The notes: generated by a model from the letters alone, not told the origin. A DNA stretch of 46,329 nucleotides from an uncultured Pseudomonadales bacterium (GCA_905182155.1 CAJJAX010000043.1:1-46329), one strand, 5' to 3'. Shown: positions 1 to 8,939, counted from the first letter of the stretch. Program-made: numbers and translations.

Positions 1-478
1 CAAACTGATAGGGCTCGAGCCCTTGTTCGAGTTGGCTTATAACCCAGGTTAAACGAGCGATTGTCTGCGCCTGATATTGATTGAAGATGCTAAACGCCGG
101 CCTCAAGTCACCGCGCCGTAAAGCGTTATCTAGGGTGATTCGGTAAGGCTCGAATGCGAGCATGTCCTGTGCTGAAAAGTAGCTTTTGCTGGGATCCAGG
201 GCACTTAAATATTCATCGAAAATGAGCGCAGAGCTTTCGTCATCCAAGAGCTGGTAGAGGTAGTGGCGTTCCCGGAGTGCTTTTAAGATATGACGGGTTG
301 TGGCTTCGTGCTCCGGTAGCGGGGCGAGTTCAGCCGCGTCCAGAGTCTCGGCGTCGGTAAGACTCGCGACAGCGCCACCAGCGATTAACCAGGCCCCAAT
401 CAGCAGTGTTTGCGCTAGCCTTTTGGCGATGTCGCGAAAGCGGTTCAAGCCCTGGGTGTTGCTGGCTAGGTGATGCAT
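1..478 (-). CDS. prc: Tail-specific (C-terminal processing) protease Prc, N-terminal part
   Basis: The 5' end of a gene that runs off the left edge; about 159 residues are visible. Prc is a periplasmic S41 serine protease that degrades or trims proteins from their C-terminus. A hydrophobic signal segment (about residues 20-40) is followed by the family's N-terminal region, with an LDPSKSYF motif near residue 95 and an RRGDL..AF.IFNQY motif near residues 120-135. The PDZ and catalytic domains lie outside the window. The start chosen is the ATG at 478, which has AAGG seven bases upstream; an in-frame ATG at 499 would add seven residues. It is divergent from the FKBP gene. Confidence 0.85.
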   Translation of the reverse strand, partial: MHHLASNTQGLNRFRDIAKRLAQTLLIGAWLIAGGAVASLTDAETLDAAELAPLPEHEATTRHILKALRERHYLYQLLDDESSALIFDEYLSALDPSKSYFSAQDMLAFEPYRITLDNALRRGDLRPAFSIFNQYQAQTIARLTWVISQLEQGLEPYQF

Positions 479-859
479 AGATAAACCTTGTGAATCCATA
501 ATTACGAAATGAACGGCTTGCCTTGAGATCATCCTCTAAAGCAAAGCCATGGCGTCAGGTCTGATCTGACGTCTAGGGTGACGCGGCGTAACGCGTGCTG
601 ACCTTTGACTTCCTCAATATCATACTTCTGACTGTTGGCGCATGCAAAGCACGCAAAGTGCCCATCAGCGCGCAAAGTAAGCCGCGCGGTTATTGCCTTG
701 AAAAGCACGCCAAGGCCTTAAGTGGCGCGTCCGCTTGAAACTCATTTGAGGAGGCTACAATCCGGTTTTTGCTGTATAAGTTGGTCGGCCAAAACCCATT
801 TTGTATGGCATACTGGCGGCTTTAATTTGTTCGAATTACTCTAATTTAAGGAAATGGTT
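479..859. other. Divergent intergenic region between prc and the FKBP gene
   Basis: About 380 bases without a convincing gene. It must hold the promoters of both flanking genes. A possible forward promoter is TTGAAA at 735-740 with TACAAT at 756-761, but the 15-base spacer is short. The stretch 640-700 repeats GCAAAG several times, with no clear function. Confidence 0.4.
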
Positions 860-1603
860 ATGGTTCGTTATGCTTTTGGGTTGGGTCGATCGTTCGTTTT
901 AGCGTTGACGGTTGTAACTGCTGGATCAGTTTGGGCAGAAGACGCGGCGCCAGAACCTGCGCCAGAGGCGGCAGCGGATGAGACGATGCAAGCTGAGCGG
1001 GGTTATTTCTTTGGGTATTCGTTTGGCAATATGTTGCAACAAGGCGGCAACCCCGACGTTGATTTGGGTGCTTTGTTGAAGGGCATGCAAGACTCCCTGT
1101 CCGCGGTGCCACCGTCTTTAGACTCCGATGCACAGACCAAAGTGATGGCGATCGTCCGCGAGCGCCAGGAAATGATTCAAGCCGAACAAGAGGCCCTAAC
1201 TGAGAATCAATCGGAAACCAACCTCGCGGCAGGTGCGGCCTTCCTCGTTGCGAATGCAGCCAAGGCTGATGTGCGGGTAACCGATAGTGGTTTGCAGATT
1301 GAGATGCTAACCGAAGGCACGGGTGCCAAGCCTGCTGCAACCGATGTTGTGGTGGTGCACTATGAGGGGCGATTACTGGATGGCACGGTCTTTGACAGCT
1401 CCATTGCTCGGGGTGAGCCGGCAGAATTCGCGTTGAATCAAGTAATTCCCGGTTGGACCGAGGGCCTACAACTGATTAAAGCCGGTGGTAAAGCGCGCTT
1501 AACGATCCCTGCGGATCTGGCCTATGGCCCAGGCGGCGTTCGCAGCATCCCGCCCAATTCTGTCTTGGTGTTTGATGTTGAACTGATTGAAGTAAAAGAC
1601 TAG
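860..1603 (+). CDS. FKBP-type peptidyl-prolyl cis-trans isomerase, exported
   Basis: Predicted periplasmic folding helper of the FkpA/Mip type, which interconverts cis and trans prolyl bonds. It has a signal peptide (about residues 1-26, ending SVWA|ED), an acidic Ala/Pro-rich linker, an N-terminal helical dimerisation region (about 40-120) and a C-terminal FKBP domain (about 140-247). The FKBP domain carries VHYEG, DGTVFDSS, VIPGWTEGL and the YGPGG..IPPNS.L.F loop. Two in-frame ATGs occur at 854 and 860. The second is preferred because TAAGGA lies about eight bases before it, while the same sequence abuts the first. It is divergent from prc, also an envelope quality-control gene. Confidence 0.9.
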   Translation: MVRYAFGLGRSFVLALTVVTAGSVWAEDAAPEPAPEAAADETMQAERGYFFGYSFGNMLQQGGNPDVDLGALLKGMQDSLSAVPPSLDSDAQTKVMAIVRERQEMIQAEQEALTENQSETNLAAGAAFLVANAAKADVRVTDSGLQIEMLTEGTGAKPAATDVVVVHYEGRLLDGTVFDSSIARGEPAEFALNQVIPGWTEGLQLIKAGGKARLTIPADLAYGPGGVRSIPPNSVLVFDVELIEVKD

Positions 1604-1655
1604 CGGCTGTCGCACTCGAACTGGGATCTCGGCCGGGTCCAATCGAGGGGTCGCC

Positions 1656-2390
1656 TTAGTCGATGATGATCAGCCCAAGCGGGTTGGTCAGCATCTCCGT
1701 TTGATACCTTGATATCCGCACGCCGGTGAGATCCATCGTGCGCAAGTCAAGGGAATTAAAACGGGCGTCTTCAAGATTCGCGCCGGTGAGGTTGGCATCA
1801 AACCAGTCAATGTTGTCGAGTTGGCAACCCGCTAAGTTAGCGTCCTGCAAGTCGGCGGCGCAAAACGCGACTTCTTGGAAGTTGCAGGCCAAAAGCTCGC
1901 TGCTGGCGAGTTGGCTATCGCTAAAGTCACTAAATGAAAAATCACAGCGCTCGGCCGTAAAGGCGTTCATCGAAACGCTCGGGTTGATGATTTTACGGCA
2001 TGAGAAGCCTTTGGCATTTAGGGCTCGGGCCCGACAGTCAAGAAACTGGCAGTCGTGCCATAGGCTGTGGCTGAGATCGACGCCCGAGCAATTGCCCTGA
2101 AGAACTTTTCCGCGAGTGACCTTGGCAAAGCGAAAAGAGGTTGCCTGGCTCAGATCTTCCAGCGCAAATTGGCAATCGATGAAATGAACGTCTGTCAGTT
2201 CGGCAGACGCAAGGTTGCAGTCTATGAGCTGGCATTGATCAAAGGTGCATTGCCGCAAAAACGTGCCCGACCAAGAACACCGTAAGAACACACACTGTTC
2301 AAAATGGGCTTCAAGGCATAACGGCTGTTGCTCGGTGGCGGCGAAGTCAACCGCCTCAAAGGTTTGCCCGATAATAGACTTTGGGTTCAT
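1656..2390 (-). CDS. Pentapeptide repeat protein
   Basis: About 244 residues built almost entirely of A(D/N)LxX-type pentapeptides, for example the runs near LQDANLAGCQLDN and DANLTGANLEDARF. Such proteins fold as a right-handed quadrilateral beta-helix. Some protect DNA gyrase by DNA mimicry (Qnr/MfpA family), but most have no known role. No signal peptide is seen, so it is probably cytoplasmic. The ATG at 2390 is used; a GTG at 2402 would add four residues. The function cannot be assigned, and Qnr-like activity should not be assumed. It converges on the FKBP gene. Confidence 0.75.
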   Translation of the reverse strand: MNPKSIIGQTFEAVDFAATEQQPLCLEAHFEQCVFLRCSWSGTFLRQCTFDQCQLIDCNLASAELTDVHFIDCQFALEDLSQATSFRFAKVTRGKVLQGNCSGVDLSHSLWHDCQFLDCRARALNAKGFSCRKIINPSVSMNAFTAERCDFSFSDFSDSQLASSELLACNFQEVAFCAADLQDANLAGCQLDNIDWFDANLTGANLEDARFNSLDLRTMDLTGVRISRYQTEMLTNPLGLIIID

Positions 2391-2616
2391 AACAAGGTGC
2401 ACGGTGAGGCTTACTTTTGAATCTAGTCGGGACCCACTGCGAAGTAAAGGCGCGCCTTCCAGCGGTAATCCGGCAGGCAGCAGGAAGGGTTTAGTCGGGG
2501 CTGCGAACGGGTGATTCGGTTCTCGTTAAAACTCCGGTTAACATGTCCCCTGCGCCGTATAATAAAGACGCCGAAATGCGCCCCAGTTTTGATGGTGCGG
2601 AGCCAAGGACAAGACC

Positions 2617-2940
2617 ATGAAACGATTTCTCTCGAGCCTACTATTTTCAAGCGCCTTTATCTGGGTCGCCGTTGTATTTTTTGATGTCGAGACCGAGGTG
2701 GTCTATGTGCTGTTTATCTTTTCGTTGATGTTGGTTGCGGCCGCCATCATAACGGGCTTATTTTTCTCGCCAATTTTGCGAAAAATTTTGCGCCGTCCTG
2801 GGTCGAGTTTACTCAGCCAGGTTCGAGCCGGGACGGTCAATTTGAATGATGCGGGTGCAGAGGCGCCTGTTGAGCCAGTGCCCGGGCAGAATGCTTCGCA
2901 GAATGCCTCGCAGAATGCCTCGCAGAATGCTTCACCTTAA
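2617..2940 (+). CDS. Small two-helix membrane protein with an Asn-rich tail
   Basis: A 107-residue protein I do not recognise. Two hydrophobic segments (about residues 5-23 and 30-52) are followed by a basic ILRKILRRPG patch, consistent with an inner-membrane hairpin and a cytoplasmic tail. The C-terminus ends in four QNAS units encoded by a perfect 12-base tandem repeat, so its length may vary between strains. It converges on lepB, whose stop overlaps this gene's end by four bases. Coding is supported by the Met start after a purine-rich leader and by the hydrophobic pattern. Confidence 0.6.
   Translation: MKRFLSSLLFSSAFIWVAVVFFDVETEVVYVLFIFSLMLVAAAIITGLFFSPILRKILRRPGSSLLSQVRAGTVNLNDAGAEAPVEPVPGQNASQNASQNASQNASP
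2887..2934 (+). repeat. 12-bp in-frame tandem repeat, four copies
   Basis: The unit CAGAATGCYTCR is repeated four times with only C/T and final-base changes, and encodes QNAS x4. Repeats in multiples of three at a gene end change protein length without breaking the frame. Confidence 0.9.
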
Positions 2941-3623
2941 TTTGATCGCGCTAACGACTTAAAAAAGCGATCGCCACGGGGTAAGTAGTAATTTTCATAA
3001 TCCACTGAAAAAGCCACCGCGTGGGCACGACCGGTAATTGCCTGTGCTGGGATGAGGCCAATGTAGCGCGAGTCTTTACTATTGTCGCGGTTATCGCCGA
3101 GCATGAGATAGTGGCCTTCAGGCACCTCGACCGGCCCAAAATTATTGTGCGCATTGGGTGGCGCGGGCCTCAACATCACGGCCCGAACGGATGCCTTGAT
3201 GGTTTCTAAATAAAAGCGATGGCGGTGACGCTCATAAGCATTTAACGCCGGAATTTGATCCTCATCGAGCACGGCATAGTCGGCTATTCGGTCATTGATC
3301 TTGAGCTGGTTATTCATCAGCGAAATACGGTCGCCAGGGATCCCAACAACCCGTTTGATCAATAACTCTGCATTCTCGGGTGAAAAAAATGTCACGATTT
3401 CACCGCGATTCGGACGATCCCAGGTGAGCACGCGTATGGCGGAGAAGGGCACCCGCAGGCCGTAGGCGAGTTTATTGACGATCACCCGGTCGCCATCGAG
3501 GATGGTCGGTTTCATCGAGCCCGTAGGCACCTGATTCCAATCCGCGATCGCGGACCGAAACAACACCATGACCACCAAAAAAATCAGTAGTCCGCGCCAT
3601 TCCAGCCAAAACCTATTCAACAT
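2937..3623 (-). CDS. lepB: Signal peptidase I
   Basis: An inner-membrane serine protease that removes signal peptides from exported proteins. At 228 residues it is shorter than E. coli LepB because it has one N-terminal membrane anchor (about residues 10-27) instead of two. The Ser/Lys dyad is visible: Ser36 in PTGSMKPT (box B) and Lys90 in LLIKRVVGIPGD (box D). Box E, LGDNRDNSKDSR, is also intact. No lepA, rnc or era lies nearby, unlike the common lepA-lepB-rnc order, so this may be a second, stand-alone copy. Confidence 0.93.
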   Translation of the reverse strand: MLNRFWLEWRGLLIFLVVMVLFRSAIADWNQVPTGSMKPTILDGDRVIVNKLAYGLRVPFSAIRVLTWDRPNRGEIVTFFSPENAELLIKRVVGIPGDRISLMNNQLKINDRIADYAVLDEDQIPALNAYERHRHRFYLETIKASVRAVMLRPAPPNAHNNFGPVEVPEGHYLMLGDNRDNSKDSRYIGLIPAQAITGRAHAVAFSVDYENYYLPRGDRFFKSLARSN

Positions 3624-3872
3624 CGAAGATCAACCTATGAATCAAGCGATCAGTCTAATTGAGTCACTGATTGATGCAACTGCTGATCGTCAATTAGGGG
3701 CTCACTGAACCATCGCGTGCCCATGGTCAACCAGATCGGGTGTTGGACGGTTATGCCGTGAACGCCAGGCTTTCACTTTGCGCGCCTTGGGCCGCATTAG
3801 CTAAGCGACGCGTCTTTTGGATCGATGATTGGGTTTCTGCGAATCCGCTAGGCTTGGGCGACGGCCAGTGAC

Positions 3873-3878
3873 TATACT
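3873..3878 (+). promoter_or_regulatory. Possible -10 element upstream of the transglutaminase-like gene
   Basis: TATACT, a five-of-six match to the sigma-70 -10 consensus, lies 30 bases before the chosen start at 3909. I find no good -35 at the usual distance, so this is tentative. Confidence 0.3.
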
Positions 3879-3908
3879 CTTCGTTCACAGCGTCATCGGA
3901 GATTGATT

Positions 3909-4694
3909 TTGTTAGCGGTAACCACTGAAGTGTCGCTTGTTCTTGACTGCGAAACGCCGATGATCTTTAAGCTTATTCCAAGCAGTAGACCGGATCAGGT
4001 GATTGAGGCTTTGACCTTCGATTGGGAAGGCGCCCTTGAAGAAACCCGCTTCCAGGATGGTTACGGTAATCATTGCGCTCGAGCCCTGATGCCATCCGGC
4101 GCGTCGTCGTTGCGGGTCTCGTTTCGAGGCCGGTCGCTACCTGAACCTTCGGCTATGGGTGGCCCCTTTGTGCCGATCCAAATGCTCCCCGTCGACGTCT
4201 TGCCGTTTTTACAACCCTCTCGTTATTGTGAGTCGGACCAATTCCTGACGATCACGCGGGCGGTCATCAACGGTTGCGCGCCCGGTTATGATCAAGTTAC
4301 GCGGATCTGTCAGGCCGTTCAAAACCGGTTTGCGTATCTGCCCGGTTCGAGCGCGCAACCGCGCTCAGCGCTCGCCGCAATGAATGACACCGCCGGCGTC
4401 TGCCGCGACTTCGCGCATGTGGCAATTGCAATGCTGCGCAGCATTAGTATCCCCGCGCGCTATGTGGTGGGTTATCTTGGTGGCCTGCTGCCCCAAGACG
4501 TGCATGCCTGGGGTGAAGCGTTTGTGGGCGGCCAATGGGTCGCATTCGATGCGACCCCTGGACTCGAGGCGGGCGAGCGTATTTGTGTGGCCATCGGCCG
4601 GGATGCGGCAGAGGTTGCGATTATGGATCAGTTCGGCCCGCTGCCCAGAACCAGTCACCTGTCCGTTCAGGTGCTCGTTCAGGATAATCAGTAA
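3909..4694 (+). CDS. Transglutaminase-like cysteine protease family protein (A)
   Basis: About 261 residues with the bacterial N-terminal beta-domain (about 1-120) followed by a transglutaminase-like core. The papain-like triad is complete: Cys165 in GVCRDFAH, His199 in DVHAWGEAF and Asp214 in AFDATPG. Bacterial members are mostly thought to be peptidases or amidases rather than crosslinkers, and the substrate is unknown. No signal peptide. The TTG at 3909 is chosen because GGAG ends seven bases before it; a TTG at 3903 sits too close to that site. It converges on a second gene of the same superfamily at 4963-5828. Confidence 0.85.
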   Translation: MLAVTTEVSLVLDCETPMIFKLIPSSRPDQVIEALTFDWEGALEETRFQDGYGNHCARALMPSGASSLRVSFRGRSLPEPSAMGGPFVPIQMLPVDVLPFLQPSRYCESDQFLTITRAVINGCAPGYDQVTRICQAVQNRFAYLPGSSAQPRSALAAMNDTAGVCRDFAHVAIAMLRSISIPARYVVGYLGGLLPQDVHAWGEAFVGGQWVAFDATPGLEAGERICVAIGRDAAEVAIMDQFGPLPRTSHLSVQVLVQDNQ

Positions 4695-4696
4695 GG

Positions 4697-4719
4697 CCAA
4701 GGGTTTAACGAAACCTTGG
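4697..4719. terminator. Hairpin downstream of transglutaminase-like gene A
   Basis: CCAAGGGTTT, a four-base loop, then AAACCTTGG: nine pairs with one bulged G, starting three bases after the stop codon. There is no U-run, so it is a weak intrinsic terminator at best. The remaining 240 bases to the convergent gene contain nothing I can identify. Confidence 0.45.
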
Positions 4720-4962
4720 GGGCGCGCAAAGATGAAATTCCTTGCGCGTTGGCAGTCTTTGGTCCGGCGCTGAATAAGGCCTGCGGCCGACACGCTCGTC
4801 CGCGTCCGACAGGGCGCGCAATGTTTGGGCAAGCCTTTTCAGCATAAGGGGTCGTCGCGACGGCTCGAGGGTGGGCCGGGGAACGGCTCGGAATGTTCAC
4901 CCGAGCGCGCTCAGTAAAAATCCTGACTAGGCCGCGCAAGGCCCCGGGCTCATGGCGCGAGG

Positions 4963-5828
4963 TCAAACCCCAGGGAGCGCTTCAACCCGAACTTTCACGG
5001 TCAAGTCGGCTTGGGTATTGGGCGTCGAACGATAAGAGCCGGAAACCGGTGGGACATATTTGGGATCATTCGCCACGGCCACGGCAATATGTTGCGCGCC
5101 GGCCGGCCGGCCAACCGTTGGGTCAAAGCCGACCCAACCGTAATCGTTGAGAAAAACTTCGGCCCAGGCATGGGTTGCGCCGTCCTCGGGCTCAAATTGA
5201 TGGCTGAGCAAATAACCCGAAACGAACCGGGCGGGCAGGCCACAACCGCGAACCACCTCGATTAACAGCCACGCTAAATCTCGACAGCTCCCACTGCTGA
5301 GGGCAAAGGTTTGCGCCGCGGTTTGTACCCCCGGGTGATTCTCGGGTTTGATAACGGATGGTGCCTTTGATGTCGGCGCAGAGGGCCTTTAAGGCGGAAA
5401 ACTGCTCGCCAGCACTGCAAGCCCGAGTAAGCCCCTGCGTGAGCGCGTGTGGCATAGCGTCAGGCTCGAGGCTGCTCGCTGCTATAAGCCGCCAATAAGG
5501 CGTCATTAGGTTGCAGGTCGATGTCCGCGGCCTGGTTCGGCAATAGCGGCATCAGGTCCAGTCCGTCGGTTTGGTACTGTTCAAGCGTTAAGGTCGAGAC
5601 AATGTCCAGCTGCGTCGTGGGTTGATCAAAAACAGCAATCGCCACACTGTTATTGAAGGCATCGCGTTGCCAGTAAAGCTTGGGTGTTGGCGAGATCTGA
5701 AGGCCGGAGGCTCGAATGCGAAGATCAAAACCATCTCTTGGTCGCAACAGCAGGCGATGCGGACGCAGCGTCACCGCTTGATCGAAGCGATAGGTTGTTT
5801 GGTGTACAACATGGATTAATTGCATCAA
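4963..5828 (-). CDS. Transglutaminase-like protein (B), two frameshifts
   Basis: Three consecutive frames together give one protein of about 288 residues: N-terminal beta-domain (LIHVVHQTTYRFDQAV..), middle (ALTQGL..GEQFSALKALC), then the core with GSCRDLAW (catalytic Cys), ATHAWAEVF (His) and GFDPTVG (Asp). The reading breaks near 5455-5475 and again at the C5 run 5328-5332. Dropping one base in that run restores ESPGVQTAAQTFALSSGSC. It belongs to the family often found beside circularly permuted ATP-grasp and alpha-E proteins, neither of which is present here. I treat the breaks as likely sequence errors, since all catalytic motifs survive. Confidence 0.75.
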
Positions 5829-5837
5829 AGGTTTCTG

Positions 5838-6035
5838 CTAATCCGTCGAAAGGGGTGTTTGATAAATGTCGCGCAGTTCGGCGTGTCGTTCGGGCTGATC
5901 GATGCAGGTCACGAGTAGACCGCGGAGGTGGGTTTCCACCAGTGCCGCCGCCGACGTGTATTCATCGACCTTTAGCCCGTTTTGTTCGAGGACAACCGCG
6001 CCTTGATCCCCAACATAATAAAGCCTTGCACTCAT
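5838..6035 (-). CDS. Small orphan protein, 65 residues
   Basis: A short soluble-looking protein (MSARLYYVGDQGAVVLEQNG at its start) that I do not recognise. It lies between bfr and transglutaminase-like gene B on the same strand, nine bases before the latter's start, and has AGGA about ten bases before its ATG. Tight spacing and orientation suggest co-transcription with gene B. Function unknown. Confidence 0.55.
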   Translation of the reverse strand: MSARLYYVGDQGAVVLEQNGLKVDEYTSAAALVETHLRGLLVTCIDQPERHAELRDIYQTPLSTD

Positions 6036-6044
6036 GGGGCAGTC

Positions 6045-6523
6045 CTAACTACTGCTCGTTTGAGACTGTAAAAAGTTTTGCAGGCCGAGGTGTTTCACAA
6101 GGCCCAGTTGGGTCTCTAGCCAATCGACGTGTTCTTCTTCGTTGCTCAGGATCTTGGCAAATAAATCCCTGGACACGAAGTCTTCATGGGATTCTGCGCA
6201 ACTCACCGCGGCTCGCAGCACGGGGGATGCCGATATGTTCCAGCGTCAGGTCGCACTCGAGCATTTCTTCAACGGTTTCTCCGATGAGCAACTTGCCTAA
6301 GTCTTGCAGGTTCGGAAGCCCCTCTAAAAATAGAATTCGCTCCATCAACCAATCCGCATGCATCATTTCTTCAATCGATTCTGCACGCTCTTTTTCGGCG
6401 AGTTTATGAAAGCCCTGATCTTTGAGTATTTTGGCGTGCAAGAAGTATTGGTTTATGGCGGTGAGTTCGTTCTTTAGGACTTGATTCAGATAATCGATAA
6501 TTTCGGGGTGTAAATGCCTTCAT
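6045..6523 (-). CDS. bfr: Bacterioferritin, two frameshifts
   Basis: Haem-containing iron-storage ferritin (24-mer). The corrected product is about 157 residues, normal for the family. It starts [14 protein letters not shown] at 6523, carries the ferroxidase and haem region [18 protein letters not shown] (with the axial Met), and ends with EEEHVDWLE. Two single-base expansions break it: the G4 run at 6505-6508 near the start and the G5 run at 6222-6226. Removing one base from each restores a protein collinear with Bfr. GAGG lies five bases before the ATG. It is divergent from bfd. Confidence 0.9.
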
Positions 6524-6611
6524 AGGAGCCTCTGCCGGTCATCATTGCGTTAATGCAGTATTCTAACCCATGTTGTTAGCGCGGACAGCTTTGATCAAAA
6601 CTACTTGTTGC

Positions 6612-6631
6612 AATTACGAATCGTTCTCATT
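6612..6631. promoter_or_regulatory. Fur-box-like site between bfr and bfd
   Basis: Read on the minus strand the site is AATGAGAACGATTCGTAATT, close to the 7-1-7 Fur pattern TGAGAATnATTCTCA. It ends 12 bases before the bfd start, where a bound repressor would block transcription. Low-iron induction of bfd through Fur is well known in related bacteria; that this site is used is inference. Confidence 0.6.
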
Positions 6632-6643
6632 TAGACTTGGCCC

Positions 6644-6871
6644 ATGATAGTGTGCATCTGCAATAGCATTAGTAGCCGAGTCATTGAGGACTATGCTCGC
6701 CGTGGGTTGGGGGTGGATGCCCTGCGAGCTGATTTTGGCTTGGCCAGCAATTGTGGCCAATGTTTGACGCATGCGCTCGATATGATTGATGAGGTACAGG
6801 CGCAACAAGGCGCGCGTCAAGGTGAGCGTTACGCGGGTGCTCAACGCATTATTGCGTTAGCCCAAGCCTAA
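6644..6871 (+). CDS. bfd: Bacterioferritin-associated ferredoxin
   Basis: A 75-residue [2Fe-2S] protein that reduces the bacterioferritin haem so stored iron can be released. The four cluster cysteines are in place: Cys4 and Cys6 (MIVCIC) and Cys37 and Cys40 (SNCGQC), the C-X-C...C-X2-C pattern of Bfd. Length is typical, with a short variable tail. It sits divergently from bfr with a Fur-box-like site just upstream. Confidence 0.92.
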   Translation: MIVCICNSISSRVIEDYARRGLGVDALRADFGLASNCGQCLTHALDMIDEVQAQQGARQGERYAGAQRIIALAQA

Positions 6872-6962
6872 CAAAGTCGCTTGTGAGCAGGATGCGATCG
6901 TCTGAGGATGCCTGCCTTTATTAAACAGTACCTGACGCTTACTGCTTTTTAAGCCGCCGCGT

Positions 6963-7145
6963 TTAGTTCGCCGGCGGTATTGCGGCATCCAATATGGCGC
7001 AAGTTCCCGTGCCATCGGCCTTTGCCTTCAAGTGATCCAAGCGTTCATCGACCATTGCCTCATCGAACTCGGTCCGGGTTGCCCATAACGACAGTATTGC
7101 GGTCATAGAGGCCGAATGACGGCGCCATTTTTCAAAGGCTCGCAA
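6963..7145 (-). CDS. Possible small coding fragment, 60 residues
   Basis: An open frame of 60 codons (TTG start) with gene-like codon use and the stretch TEFDEAMVDERLDHLKAKAD, which looks helical. No ribosome site, no family recognised. It may be a relic or the end of a frameshifted gene. The rest of 6872-7454 (about 580 bases) holds nothing I can name apart from the terminator at its right end. Confidence 0.25.
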   Translation of the reverse strand: MRAFEKWRRHSASMTAILSLWATRTEFDEAMVDERLDHLKAKADGTGTCAILDAAIPPAN

Positions 7146-7398
7146 GGCTTAAGGCGGCGTGCTCGATCAATACCGGGCGGACGTGCTAACGCGCTCGTCA
7201 AGGCTTCAGCGCAATAGTGCCCGTCAATCATCGCTCAATTTCTGCTCGCCCTTGACGCCCGGTAGGTGAGGGCGTCAACTACGGCCGAGCCAACATCAAC
7301 CCGTTTGCGCAGCTCTTGATCGATTGCCGATTAAGCGCGCGCGATGATGTTGCGGTGGGTCCTTGCTCGAGGTTTTGGTATTGGGGGTCCTTGCAACG

Positions 7399-7435
7399 AA
7401 AAAAGCCGAGGCACAGATCTCGCGCCTCGGCTTTT
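7399..7435. terminator. Bidirectional rho-independent terminator after the CYP153 unit
   Basis: A-run, AAGCCGAGGC, an 11-base loop, GCCTCGGCTT, T-run. The stem is GC-rich and has A/T tails on both sides, so it can act in either direction. It lies 20 bases past the P450 stop and should end the minus-strand transcript. Confidence 0.85.
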
Positions 7436-7454
7436 ACATCGCGTCAATACTAGG

Positions 7455-8711
7455 TTATTTTTTGGGGTGGATAATCACCTGTAAGTCGCTGTAGCCGCGA
7501 ACAAAGCTCGACTGAACCCGCTCTGGTTCACCGACCACTTCAATGTGCTCAAATCGATTCAGAATTTCCTCCCAAAGCACGCGAAGCTGCATTTCGGCAA
7601 GGCGATTGCCCATACAGCGATGGATGCCAAAACCGAAGGATAAGTGATGCCGTGGATTGGCACGATCAATAATAAATTCATTGGGCTGGTCGATAACTTC
7701 GTCATCACGATTGCCCGACACATACCACATCGCAAGCTTATCGCCTTTCTTAATGGTTTTACCCGATAGCACCACATCTTCCAGCGCGGTTCGACGCATA
7801 TAAGTCAGCGGCGTTTGATAACGAATGATCTCGGGCACCATCGAACTAATCAGGCCAGGATTTGCCTTGAGCTTTGCATATTGATCCGGGTTCTCACTGA
7901 GAAATAAAAGGCCGCCCGTGATCGAATTTCTGGTCGTGTCGTTACCCCCGACAATCAACAGGATGAGGTTGCCCAGATACTCCATGGGGTCCATCTCCTG
8001 GGTGTCCGGATTGTTGGCCATCATCGAGATCAGGTCGATGCCAATTTCTGGTGCTACCCCTTCACGTTCACGCCAAAGCCGTTGGAAATAATCTAAACAT
8101 TCCAGCATGGCCGCGCGGCGGTCGGCTTCAGGCGTTGGTCCGCCCGCGAGTTCACCGCTGGTCGCCATGTCAGACCAATAGGTCAGCTTGCGCCGGTCCT
8201 CAAACGGAAAATCAAATAAGGTCGCCAACATTTGAGTCGTCAATTCAATAGAAACCGCATCGACCCAGTTAAACTGCTCCCCATGCGGCAGCGATTCTAA
8301 AATGGTGACCGCTCTTTGCCGGATAATGGGTTCAAGCTTGGATAGGTTCATTGGTGCAACAACACCGGTCACCGCCTTGCGCTGAACGTCGTGTTTGGGT
8401 GGGTCCATGCTGATGAAGTTGGGGGTCGAAAAGTCAGCCTGACGCTCGGTCAGGGTAATCCCCGCGTCCGATGAAAAGCGTTTATGGTCTTTGTCCACCG
8501 TCATAATGTCGTTGAACTTGGTGATCGACCAATAGGGTCCGAAGAGGCCGGTTTCATGAAAATGGACAGGGTCTTCAGCCCGTAAACGTTCGAAAATGCC
8601 GAATTGGCTGTTGGTTTGGAAAACCTCTGGCTGGCTGGGGTCAAGCTCGGACAAAGGCACCGACCATGGGTCCTCTAGCGCCGATGGATTCATACGGATT
8701 GCTTCACTCAT
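7455..8711 (-). CDS. Cytochrome P450, CYP153-type alkane hydroxylase
   Basis: A 418-residue soluble class I P450. It closely follows the CYP153 pattern as I know it: MSEAI start, FERLR.EDPVHF, LFGPYWS.TKF, FISMDPPKHDVQR, QMLATLFDFPFEDRRKL and SGNRDDEVI. Functional marks are the I-helix GGNDTT (255-260), ExxR (EIIR, 294-297) and the haem loop FGFGIHRCMG with ligand Cys366. CYP153 enzymes hydroxylate the terminal carbon of medium-chain n-alkanes and need a ferredoxin and reductase; both lie just upstream. GAGGGG precedes the ATG. Exact substrate is inferred. Confidence 0.9.
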   Translation of the reverse strand: MSEAIRMNPSALEDPWSVPLSELDPSQPEVFQTNSQFGIFERLRAEDPVHFHETGLFGPYWSITKFNDIMTVDKDHKRFSSDAGITLTERQADFSTPNFISMDPPKHDVQRKAVTGVVAPMNLSKLEPIIRQRAVTILESLPHGEQFNWVDAVSIELTTQMLATLFDFPFEDRRKLTYWSDMATSGELAGGPTPEADRRAAMLECLDYFQRLWREREGVAPEIGIDLISMMANNPDTQEMDPMEYLGNLILLIVGGNDTTRNSITGGLLFLSENPDQYAKLKANPGLISSMVPEIIRYQTPLTYMRRTALEDVVLSGKTIKKGDKLAMWYVSGNRDDEVIDQPNEFIIDRANPRHHLSFGFGIHRCMGNRLAEMQLRVLWEEILNRFEHIEVVGEPERVQSSFVRGYSDLQVIIHPKK

Positions 8712-8939
8712 AGTTTGCCCCTCTATTCGGTTATTGCGTCATTCGCCATTTCTTCGATCAACGCGGTTAATCAATCGTGCAATCGAAGGCGAGCGTTGCA
8801 CTTAAAGCAGCAATATTACAAACCAGGCTATCCTGCGCGTTCTAGACCCACCTTGCTGTGCGCCGAATGCATTGCTACAAGGGGCGCCCTTGCTGCCGAT
8901 CTCCCTAACGTTACCTGACTTCTGGAAAGACGGCCATAG

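Noticed and set aside
858-1340. 160-codon open frame antisense to the FKBP gene
   Set aside because: Composition is Arg/Pro/Ser-rich as in shadow frames, and the sense strand encodes a clear FKBP protein.
1656-2390. Qnr-type quinolone-resistance determinant
   Set aside because: Only the pentapeptide fold is supported; Qnr-specific loop features are not seen.
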